Assembly: GCF_003003995.1 (NCBI RefSeq) | Contig: NZ_PVWF01000042.1 | Location: 1-40,275 of the forward strand | DNA length: 40,275 nucleotides | From: Pleurocapsa sp. CCALA 161 | GTDB lineage: Bacteria; Cyanobacteriota; Cyanobacteriia; Cyanobacteriales; Xenococcaceae | Direction: 5' to 3' | Shown: piece after piece, positions 18,125-24,417 of the stretch | Layout: each line of letters opens with the position of its first letter | Numbering within the stretch: position 1 is the stretch's first letter | The notes under the pieces: generated by a model | The model's database searches: none | What the model was told of the DNA's origin: nothing | Seen by the model: the letters and a program-made list of their open reading frames with translations, nothing else | Program-made: the position numbers and the translations under genes

Positions 18125-19378
18125 CTAAATAAGATGTTTTTCTACCAGCTGATTCAAATCATGTTTGCTAAAAGGCTTGGTAAAATAATCAGTTGCACCC
18201 GATAATTTTGCTCTGGCTTTGTCAATTAAACCAGTATTTCCTGTAACCATAATAATAGGAATATGATTACATTTGCCACTATTTCTTAGTAATCCACATA
18301 GTTTATAACCATTAATTTTAGGCATAGTAATATCCAATAAAATCAAGTCTGGATTAATTTTAAAAACTTGAGATACAGCTCGTACAGGATCGTCAATTGC
18401 TGTAACTTGAAATTTATCTTGATCGAGAAAACGTTTGATTTCGCTGAGGATAGTTGGACTATCATCAATACACACTATTTTCCAAGTTTTTCCTGGAGCA
18501 TCAACTCCAACAGCCTGAGTCATGTCATGATCATCATTATCATTGGTTTCAAATGACATCAGTGGAGCATTCACAATGCTTCTAGGAATATGGGGTATTT
18601 TATCGAAGGGTGCTTGAGGGTGATTTAAATAAATTATTTTATGTTCAATGTAGGGCGAGAGAACTTTGGCAACGTTAATTTCGTCTTTTTTGAGCAAGAT
18701 TGAGAGTTGACGAATACTAGTACTTCCTTTTAAGACTTGAGTTAAATTAGTCAGTACTTTATGATTAAGCGAACCAGAAACTGGTAAAGACTTTTTTTCC
18801 CAACTGGGAGGAAAATAAGGACGTTGATATACCGATAGTAATTGCTCACTGCAACTACTCCACTGTCTTTCTTTAATCTCTGCCTCATTTAAACATTCCG
18901 CTACTTTCAAAGAAAGAGAACCTTGAATCTGTTGCGGAATCCAGTCAGGAAGTGTAGATTCAGCTTGCCAGGAAGATGTGCCAGATTCTAACCACAGACA
19001 AGATAATAAATCATCTTTGGTAATATGTTGAATTAGTTTTAGGACTTGAGAAAGATCGAGAACATGTTCGGCTAAAAGCCAAAGAATAACCTGTTTATAA
19101 ATGTGATCGGCGGGTTGACTGTGTATGGATGATGAACTGTTGAGCAAAGAATTAGGCAACTGTTTAATAGCAGCAATTGCTTCTTGCCATCCAAAGTAAT
19201 AGAGATGATATTTAAGCTGTTCTAACAGTTGTGCAGAGCAATATACATACTGTATCTTTCCCTGGGATAAATAAATTTGCCAAGTCAGATCTGCACTAAT
19301 CTCAAGACAACCAGAACTATTAGCATCTGCTAGTTGAGATAATAACCTTTTAAGATTAAGCTTGATAGTTGTTGTCAT
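18125..19378 (-). CDS. PATAN-REC response regulator (PilG/PixG/PatA-like)
   Basis: This 417-aa first gene of the operon carries an N-terminal PATAN (DUF4388-type) region, LNLKRLLSQLADANSSGCLEI with LTWQIYLSQGKIQYVYC. A middle helical region of about 170 residues follows, then a C-terminal receiver: VCIDDSPTILSEI, acceptor Asp in LILLDITMPKINGYKLC, MVTGNTG and YFTKPF. The same architecture leads the pixGHIJL-, pil- and hmp-type operons of cyanobacteria. The ATG ending at 19378 is preferred over a TTG five codons upstream. About 130 nt separate it from the next upstream gene, so the operon promoter should lie there. Confidence 0.9.
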   Translation of the reverse strand: MTTTIKLNLKRLLSQLADANSSGCLEISADLTWQIYLSQGKIQYVYCSAQLLEQLKYHLYYFGWQEAIAAIKQLPNSLLNSSSSIHSQPADHIYKQVILWLLAEHVLDLSQVLKLIQHITKDDLLSCLWLESGTSSWQAESTLPDWIPQQIQGSLSLKVAECLNEAEIKERQWSSCSEQLLSVYQRPYFPPSWEKKSLPVSGSLNHKVLTNLTQVLKGSTSIRQLSILLKKDEINVAKVLSPYIEHKIIYLNHPQAPFDKIPHIPRSIVNAPLMSFETNDNDDHDMTQAVGVDAPGKTWKIVCIDDSPTILSEIKRFLDQDKFQVTAIDDPVRAVSQVFKINPDLILLDITMPKINGYKLCGLLRNSGKCNHIPIIMVTGNTGLIDKARAKLSGATDYFTKPFSKHDLNQLVEKHLI

Positions 19379-19507
19379 AATGATAAAAATCAAATTAATG
19401 GTCTTATCATTCCCTAATCAAGCCAATTATCGATCAGTTTTAATCAGAAATAATTATTAAAATTAAATTGATGCCTGGAAATATCTGCGCAATATTTAGG
19501 CAAAAGT

Positions 19508-19723
19508 TTAGAGTACCCTGTAGGATTCCACCTCTAGTACAGCGCCAATCATCGCTATAGTCATAATATCCTTACGGATCTTGCCCTTAACTTCTACCTT
19601 AAGACCTCCTTTTTGTAATGCGGACACGGGATCTTTTAATTCGTAGGTTGTACCATCATCGGTTACTAATGCCCAAGTACCAAAACCAAAGCCTTTTTTT
19701 TCAATTGTTCCTATTAAGGTCAT
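19508..19723 (-). CDS. Small OB-like beta protein, conserved hypothetical
   Basis: This 71-aa protein reads MTLIGTIEKKGFGFGTWALV and continues with DDGTTYELKDP, VEVKGKIRKDIMTIAMIG and VLEVESY, an alternating pattern that suggests a single small beta barrel. Similar short proteins with unknown function are found in cyanobacteria. A good ribosome-binding site (GAGGTG) lies 9 nt before the ATG ending at 19723. The function is not known. It lies between the chemosensory operon and a subtilase gene, all on the minus strand. Confidence 0.7.
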   Translation of the reverse strand: MTLIGTIEKKGFGFGTWALVTDDGTTYELKDPVSALQKGGLKVEVKGKIRKDIMTIAMIGAVLEVESYRVL

Positions 19724-19815
19724 ACTTATTCACCTCGATCATTAATAAGGGCTTGGTACTACCAAACCCTTAACCTAATTATAGGTGTCTACCTGTTAGT
19801 TAATTGACACTTGAT

Positions 19816-21591
19816 TTAAACTCGTTGAGAATTTTTTTGGCTAGCTATATATGCCAAACCTAGACAAGCCAAAGCGTTGAGGATCAAATAGCTACGAGCG
19901 ATCGCGCCACTACCCAATAGCCAGATGCCAGGATCGGCAAAAGCACTGACTCCCAAACAAGCAGCAACGCCAATACTAGAGCCAATGGCAAACCATTTAA
20001 GGTGGGAATTTAACAGCAAGGCGATCAAGATAAAAGGAATCAATGCGCTGGCAAACAGCGGATTAAGGTTAGCATTGCCAAACACCACATTACCTAATTC
20101 GGGCAAAGAGCTACCAAATAAACGCATCGGCCATTGCGGTAGATCGAACCAATATAGTCCCTGAAGGAAAAATAACCCAGAACTACCCAAGATCAGACCA
20201 CTGTTTAAACCAAGGGTGACAGGCAGATAGTTGCGTAAAAACCAAGCTAGTAGATAAGACCCCAGTACCATAGCCAGCTTGGGTAATAGCGCCACTGCAC
20301 CACCATCAATCCAGAAACCAAGGTTGAGATAACCACTTTTACGCAGCCAACGGAAAAAATCATTAAAGGTAATTTTGCCTTTAAGCGCTAGCTGAACTGC
20401 TGCATTAGCATCCAAATGTCCTGAACCAAAGTGATTGAGATGATCTTCCTCAACTTTACGCGCAGATTGCAGCAGAATATCTCGAATCTCATCTGGAGTC
20501 TCAACACCAGTAGATCTAACTAACGCAGCTACCCCAGATACATGAGGTGCCGCCATACTAGTTCCAGGAAAACCGACAAACACTGATTCACCAGTTGCAG
20601 GATTAATCGTATTTTGAATGATCTTACCGCTATTACCTTTACCCTCAGCACTACCTCCAGGAGCCGAAATATCGACCCCCGCCCCAAAGTTTGAATAGGA
20701 AGCTTTATCTCCCGCAGGATTGGTGGCGGCAACGCTAATCACATCAGGATAGCGAGCAGGATAAGACGCTGCATTACGACCTGCATTCCCCGCAGCAGCA
20801 ACAATGACAACACCTTTATTATGGGCATATTTAATTGCTTCTTCCATCATGTTGCTAGCACCGCCACCACCCAAGCTCATGTTGATCACATTAGCACCGT
20901 TATCCGCTGCAAATTTAATCGCTTCAGCAATATCAGCGACCGTTCCGCCACCACTACTAGCTAGCACCTTCAAGGGCATAATGCTAGCCTCATAGGCGAT
21001 TCCTGCTACTCCATAGCCATTGTTAGTAGATTGAGCGATAGTACCTGCTACATGAGTTCCATGTCCATTATCATCACTGGCATCATCTTTATTTTTAACA
21101 AAATCGTAACCTGGGACAAACTTAGTTGACTTCAAATCGGGTACGATGCTGACTCCTGTATCAATTACCGCAACAGTTACCCCTGCTCCCCTAGTTTCAT
21201 CCCAAGCCTGTTCGATATTAATATCTCGAAAGTTCCACTGTCGATTGTATTGAGGATCGTTAGGAACATTACTGATGTGATATAGGTAATTTGCTTCAAT
21301 ATATTCTGTATCTTTACGCAGAGGAGAGCGCTTTAATTCCTTAAGTACTTGTTTGTCTCCCTCAACAATATAAATGCGATCGCTGATAGAGAAAAAACTG
21401 TTTAAATTAACCTGCTGATCATATTTTTCTGATAGCTGTTGAATCTCTTCGCTAATCTTAGTGATCGGTACATCTTCTTTAAAATCTAAAATAATTGAAT
21501 TGAATTCTCCTTGGCGTGCCAGTCCTTGAAAATTAGCGAGAGCAAATCCAATTCCCAGAACAAATAAGCACAGCAGCAACAACTTTTTCAT
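19816..21591 (-). CDS. Subtilisin-like S8 serine protease with C-terminal membrane domain
   Basis: This 591-aa enzyme has a signal peptide (LLLLCLFVLGIGFALA), an I9-like propeptide region (about 30-105) and a complete S8 catalytic domain: Asp144 in VIDTGVS, His177 in NGHGTHVAGT, oxyanion Asn269 in AAAGNAG and Ser345 in GTSMAAPHVSG. After the domain ends near residue 405, about 180 residues contain several hydrophobic segments (LLPKLAMVLGSYLLAWFL, LFASALIPFILIALLL and others). The protease is therefore probably membrane-anchored, with its catalytic domain outside the cytoplasm. This tail is unusual for simple secreted subtilases. Its substrates are unknown. Confidence 0.93.
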   Translation of the reverse strand: MKKLLLLCLFVLGIGFALANFQGLARQGEFNSIILDFKEDVPITKISEEIQQLSEKYDQQVNLNSFFSISDRIYIVEGDKQVLKELKRSPLRKDTEYIEANYLYHISNVPNDPQYNRQWNFRDINIEQAWDETRGAGVTVAVIDTGVSIVPDLKSTKFVPGYDFVKNKDDASDDNGHGTHVAGTIAQSTNNGYGVAGIAYEASIMPLKVLASSGGGTVADIAEAIKFAADNGANVINMSLGGGGASNMMEEAIKYAHNKGVVIVAAAGNAGRNAASYPARYPDVISVAATNPAGDKASYSNFGAGVDISAPGGSAEGKGNSGKIIQNTINPATGESVFVGFPGTSMAAPHVSGVAALVRSTGVETPDEIRDILLQSARKVEEDHLNHFGSGHLDANAAVQLALKGKITFNDFFRWLRKSGYLNLGFWIDGGAVALLPKLAMVLGSYLLAWFLRNYLPVTLGLNSGLILGSSGLFFLQGLYWFDLPQWPMRLFGSSLPELGNVVFGNANLNPLFASALIPFILIALLLNSHLKWFAIGSSIGVAACLGVSAFADPGIWLLGSGAIARSYLILNALACLGLAYIASQKNSQRV

Positions 21592-21714
21592 GGCTATTTG
21601 ATTTAGCTATTATTTTCTTATCTTTAAAGATAACGCAACTCTAATCTGGTAGTAGTGGCGATCGCCTTTTTCATCTCTACACGTAAAAAAAGCGATCACT
21701 TTAGAAATAAATAT

Positions 21715-21759
21715 ATTGTTTTGTGTGAAATGGTTTGGGTTTTAAGAGGAAAACCATAC
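21715..21759 (+). pseudogene. Remnant of a second vapC gene
   Basis: This 45-nt frame encodes IVLCEMVWVLRGKPY, identical to the internal segment of the intact vapC product at 22965-23354, with only a few silent differences. It runs into KI-stop. Neither the start nor the PIN catalytic ends are recoverable. It is a fragment of a duplicated and decayed copy. Confidence 0.8.
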
Positions 21760-21873
21760 AAAATTTAGAAGAATTTATTAACGCTTTGTGAAATTTTAAA
21801 CATACTTTACTCATTTTGCGCTCGCATTAACATCCAGTAAAATAAAAAAGCGATTACGCGATCGCCCAAATTA

Positions 21874-21906
21874 CTATTTGGCTAATGCAATAGAATCAAT
21901 TGGTAA
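21874..21906 (-). pseudogene. Remnant of a second DUF2283 gene (C-terminal end)
   Basis: On the minus strand this encodes LPIDSIALAK-stop. The intact DUF2283 gene at 23556-23774 ends LPINSIALAK-stop. The nucleotide match continues a few bases to each side. Its orientation relative to the vapC remnant (convergent) equals that of the intact genes. Confidence 0.75.
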
Positions 21907-21968
21907 TGTATTTTAAATTCTATAGTTTAAAAGAAAAGTAATTAGAACGAACAAACGTACAATTAAAA

Positions 21969-22005
21969 AAGAAGCTGCCCAATCGACAAAATAGTACAGC
22001 TTCTT
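21969..22005 (-). terminator. Hairpin AAGAAGCTG/CAGCTTCTT with T-run on the minus strand
   Basis: A 9-bp perfect stem (21969-21977 with 21997-22005) is followed on the minus strand by TTTTTAATT. The gene to its right is on the plus strand, so no minus-strand gene obviously uses it. It may be a leftover of the decayed locus or a leader structure of the gene at 22033. Confidence 0.4.
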
Positions 22006-22032
22006 CATTTAAAACCTAACTGAATTATAGCA

Positions 22033-22338
22033 ATGAGTGTACAAATAGAATCAGACCTCAAAGAAATCCTGACTCGATTCGAGCAGAGATTTGACAAACT
22101 CGATCAAAAACTAGACAAGCTCAATGACAATACTACTGATATAAATTTGAGGCTAACTAAGGTAGAAACCAAACTTGATGCAGCCACCGAAGATATTAGA
22201 GAAATTAAATCTACACAAAAGGCTTTAAGTACTGATGTTTCAGACCTCAAAGGGGCCAAATCTTTGATTATTCCAATATTGGTTGCAGTGACGACTAGTA
22301 TATTGACTTTAATCATCAGAACCATACCGATTAGTTAG
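22033..22338 (+). CDS. Small coiled-coil protein with C-terminal membrane anchor
   Basis: In this 101-aa protein, residues 1-70 form heptad-rich helix (FEQRFDKLDQKLDKLNDNTT, LRLTKVETKLDAATEDIREI). Residues 76-97 are hydrophobic (LIIPILVAVTTSILTLII). This coiled-coil-plus-tail-anchor design is common among small cyanobacterial proteins of unknown function. It starts at the ATG 13 nt after the end of a TTTAAAACC-type stretch, with no clear Shine-Dalgarno. It lies between the decayed toxin-antitoxin copy and the intact one. Function unknown. Confidence 0.7.
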   Translation: MSVQIESDLKEILTRFEQRFDKLDQKLDKLNDNTTDINLRLTKVETKLDAATEDIREIKSTQKALSTDVSDLKGAKSLIIPILVAVTTSILTLIIRTIPIS

Positions 22339-22496
22339 TTTGAACTAGAAGCCTAGCAAGTAACTATCCTGATATTTCCAGTTTCTTGTTGCTCTATTTT
22401 ACCTAGGTGTCCACATTTTGTAGTATACCAAGAAAGCGATCGCTTTCTCAATACGGTATTGCTTAATTTTAAAATATTTCAAATTAGCGGAATTGG

Positions 22497-22633
22497 CGAT
22501 CGCCTGTTAGGAAAATTATTAAGGCGATCCGAAGGCTACGCGATAGCGTAATCGCTATTAATCAAAACATCTGTTGCGATCACCTTAACATCGAGTCAAA
22601 CAGAAAAGCGATCGCACTTACTAAATGCGATCG
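22497..22633. repeat. Direct repeat block B, copy 1 (with 24-nt insertion)
   Basis: Outside 22529-22552 this block aligns without gaps to 24264-24376, with 108 of 113 bases identical by my count. Together the two copies flank the vapBC and DUF2283 gene pairs in direct orientation. Confidence 0.9.
22529..22552 (+). mobile_element. 24-nt small dispersed element inserted into a HIP1 site
   Basis: The sequence begins CCGAAGGC and ends GCGTAAT. It splits GCGAT from CGC, and the paralogous site at 24291-24298 is an intact GCGATCGC. It contains a hairpin TACGC-GATA-GCGTA. If AT is a target duplication, the element is 22 nt. It resembles the very small repeats described for cyanobacterial genomes. 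No transposase is involved in the sequence itself. Confidence 0.85.
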
Positions 22634-22732
22634 TGCATTTGAACTGAACAAACTGAAAAATTCAAGTTTGGTTTAAGTCAAGTATTTTTGGATTATAATT
22701 TAGGTAAGGAGCAAAAGTAAGGAAAAATTCAA

Positions 22733-22978
22733 ATGGTACAGGCTCGCTTAACAGGTAAAGGACAAGTTACTATCCCCAAGGCAATTAGAGACTATCTACA
22801 CCTAGATACTGGAAGCAAAATAGATTTTGTCATTGATGAAAATGGAGAAGTCAAAGTTATCTCTTTAAATGTCGCTGTAGAAAGCTTGTCTGGTATTCTC
22901 CACCGTTCAGGAATGAAAGCAGCTTCTTTAGCAGACATGGAACAGGCAATCGCCCAGGGTGCTAGTGATTGGACTTGA
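22733..22978 (+). CDS. AbrB/SpoVT-type antitoxin (VapB-like)
   Basis: In this 81-aa protein, residues 3-47 form a swapped-hairpin AbrB domain: RLTGKGQVTIPKAIRDYLHL, GSKIDFVIDENGEVKV. Residues 50-81 form the helical toxin-neutralising tail (SLSGILHRSGMKAASLADME). It binds DNA as a dimer and is expected to repress its own operon, with the toxin as co-repressor. The ribosome-binding region AAGGAAAAATTCAA lies just before the ATG. Its 3' end overlaps the downstream PIN toxin gene, a typical translationally coupled pair. Confidence 0.92.
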   Translation: MVQARLTGKGQVTIPKAIRDYLHLDTGSKIDFVIDENGEVKVISLNVAVESLSGILHRSGMKAASLADMEQAIAQGASDWT

Positions 22979-23354
22979 TACTAATATTTTGGTGCGATAT
23001 CTAACCAAAGATGATCAGGCACAATGGAAACAAGCAGTAGAAATAATCAATAATGCTGAATCTTGTTTTATCTCTAACATCGTTTTGTGTGAGATGGTTT
23101 GGGTTTTGAGAGGAAAACCCTATCAATATCCTCAATCAGAAATTTTGAAAATCATAGAACTTTTACTGCAAAGCTCTAAATTGGAATTTGCAAATCGTAC
23201 TGTTATTTACCAAGCATTGAAACTTAACAAGTTAGGAAAAGCTGATTTTGCCGATTATCTCATTGGTGCAGTCAATCATTTTCACGAATGCAGCACAACA
23301 GTAACTTTCGATCAAAAGCTGAAAGATGATAAATGGTATCGAGTTTTAGATTAA
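22965..23354 (+). CDS. PIN-domain ribonuclease toxin (VapC-like)
   Basis: This 129-aa PIN toxin is expected to cut RNA, in known VapC proteins often tRNA or rRNA, when unbound from its antitoxin. The acidic metal-binding residues are visible: Asp in MIGLDTNILVRYL, Glu in VLCEMVWVL, Asp in KADFADYLIG and Asp in VTFDQKL. The GTG at 22965 fits the family N-terminus and overlaps the antitoxin stop by 14 nt. Another GTG at 22959 would add two residues. A fragment of a second copy lies 1.3 kb upstream at 21715-21759. Confidence 0.92.
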   Translation: MIGLDTNILVRYLTKDDQAQWKQAVEIINNAESCFISNIVLCEMVWVLRGKPYQYPQSEILKIIELLLQSSKLEFANRTVIYQALKLNKLGKADFADYLIGAVNHFHECSTTVTFDQKLKDDKWYRVLD

Positions 23355-23392
23355 ATTAATCTGCCATTAAGTTTTTTCAAATATTCCTAAGT

Positions 23393-23478
23393 GCGATCGC
23401 AAAATATAAATTCCCAGAAAAAAAACGATCGCCCTACCTAGAGAGATCGCATAACTCCATTAAAAAAGCGATCGCACT
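23393..23478. repeat. Direct repeat block A, copy 1
   Basis: This 86-nt block is about 95% identical to 24174-24258 (one 1-nt length change in an A-run plus three substitutions). It contains several GCGATCGC or near-HIP1 sites. The two copies bracket the DUF2283 gene pair in direct orientation. Confidence 0.9.
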
Positions 23479-23555
23479 AGACAGGGCGATCGCCAATAAA
23501 TTAAAATGACGAGGAATTGACGTTGCTAAACTTTAAAATTAACTAGCAACTTGGA

Positions 23556-23774
23556 TTATTTAGCTAATGCAATAGAATTAATTGGTAAAGCTTCTGCTTC
23601 CAGACGAGTTAAATCCACAACTTTACTAGCATGGTCTATATCAATACCAACTAAATTACCTTCACTATCAAAGTCAAGCACAATGCTAGGAGAAACTTCC
23701 TGAGAGTCGGTGCTAGGTTTTTCGCTCAGACTAATATAAAGCGAGTCTGTTTCGGGATAGTAATTAAATTTCAT
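23556..23774 (-). CDS. DUF2283 domain protein
   Basis: This 72-aa protein shows the DUF2283 pattern MKFNYYPETDSLYISLSEKP, then VVLDFDSEGNLVGIDIDHAS (here SIVLDFDSEGN). Members are small, often found in toxin-antitoxin-like pairs, and have no established activity. The start codon lies two nucleotides after the stop of the partner gene, so the two are cotranscribed. A decayed C-terminal copy is present at 21874-21906. The whole pair sits between two copies of repeat block A. A role as antitoxin is inference from gene pairing. Confidence 0.88.
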   Translation of the reverse strand: MKFNYYPETDSLYISLSEKPSTDSQEVSPSIVLDFDSEGNLVGIDIDHASKVVDLTRLEAEALPINSIALAK

Positions 23775-23776
23775 AG

Positions 23777-24058
23777 TTACTGGTTCTTAAAATTTCGGTC
23801 TAGAAAAGCATTATGAATTGTTTCCCCATCTTCTAGAGTAACAACTCTAAAATATTTATTTAGTTCGGCAATGTATATCCAGTGACGAATTCGTCCGTCG
23901 GGTTGTACTTCCTTTTTGGCAGGCTCTTGAATTGCTTTTTGACACCACTCTCGATTGATATAAGGTCTTTTTAATAGGACTTGTTCCTCAACAACGTGGT
24001 TGGATTTGCGCCGTAAAACGACGCATCCCCCACGTTCAAAATAACGAGTTGTTTTCAA
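23777..24058 (-). CDS. Partner of DUF2283 protein, candidate toxin, interrupted by a repeat in frame
   Basis: This 93-aa protein's recognisable body (RPYINREWCQKAIQEP, DGRIRHWIYIAELNKYFRVV, DGETIHNAFLDRNF) belongs to the small proteins that precede DUF2283 genes in cyanobacteria, sometimes assigned to DUF4258. The compact alpha-beta pattern resembles RelE/BrnT-like folds, but this is not demonstrated. Residues 9-24 (RGGCVVLRRKSNHVVE) correspond to a 40-nt nested palindrome plus 8 nt. Without them the N-terminus would read MKTTRYFEEQVLLKRPYI, as relatives do. The frame is kept, so the protein may still be made, possibly with altered activity. Confidence 0.75.
   Translation of the reverse strand: MKTTRYFERGGCVVLRRKSNHVVEEQVLLKRPYINREWCQKAIQEPAKKEVQPDGRIRHWIYIAELNKYFRVVTLEDGETIHNAFLDRNFKNQ
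23995..24034. repeat. 40-nt nested palindromic element inside the DUF2283 partner gene
   Basis: On the gene strand it begins CGTGGGGG and ends AACCACG. The stems are CGTGG/CCACG, GGAT/ATCC and GCGTCGT/ACGGCGC (one mismatch). Its length and ends match the element at 16930-16969, while the inner stems differ. Confidence 0.75.
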
Positions 24059-24173
24059 TATAGCTTCCCTTGTGTTCCTTTGAGCAAGTTATTTTATCTC
24101 TTTTGCGTGCAAAAACTTGGGTTAGTTTCTCATAAACAAAGCGATCGCATGGCTTAAATACAACTTGAAACAG

Positions 24174-24258
24174 GCGATCGCAATATATAAATTCCCAGAA
24201 AAAAACGATCGCCCTACTTAGAGAGATCGCATAACTCCATTAAAAAAACGATCGCACT
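24174..24258. repeat. Direct repeat block A, copy 2
   Basis: Second copy of the block at 23393-23478, ending five nucleotides before block B copy 2. Confidence 0.9.
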
Positions 24259-24263
24259 TAATA

Positions 24264-24376
24264 CGATCGCTTGTCAGGAAAATTATTAATGCGATCGCTA
24301 TTAATCAAAACATCTGTTGCGCTCACCTTAACATCGAGTCAAACAGAAAAGCGATCCCACTTACTAAATGCGATCG
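24264..24376. repeat. Direct repeat block B, copy 2 (uninterrupted HIP1 site)
   Basis: Second copy of the block at 22497-22633. At 24291-24298 it keeps an intact GCGATCGC exactly where copy 1 carries the 24-nt element. Confidence 0.9.
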
Positions 24377-24417
24377 CTTTTTTATTAATTCAAATTAATT
24401 CAGATCAAAATATTTAT

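Larger units (their letters stand above)
21592..22032. other. Intergenic region with decayed toxin-antitoxin remnants
   Basis: A 441-base stretch without an intact gene. It contains HIP1 sites, a 45-nt vapC fragment, a 33-nt DUF2283 C-terminal fragment in the opposite orientation and a hairpin at 21969-22005. All three are listed separately. Confidence 0.8.
22339..22732. other. Intergenic, HIP1-dense, carries repeat block B1 and a 24-nt insertion
   Basis: A 394-base non-coding stretch. GAAAGCGATCGCTTTC at about 22433-22448 is a perfect 16-nt palindrome. Several GCGATCGC copies follow, with block B1 and its inserted element. The vapB promoter presumably lies in 22640-22720. Confidence 0.75.
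24059..24417. other. Intergenic, HIP1-dense; repeat blocks A2 and B2
   Basis: A 359-base stretch without a gene, made largely of the two repeat copies and further GCGATCGC sites. It separates the DUF2283 pair (promoter side) from the 3' end of the VCBS-repeat gene. Confidence 0.8.

Noticed and set aside
22433-22448. HIP1 palindrome GAAAGCGATCGCTTTC as an operator or terminator
   Set aside because: HIP1 octamers are scattered all over cyanobacterial genomes. Without a T-run or a conserved position there is no reason to call it regulatory.
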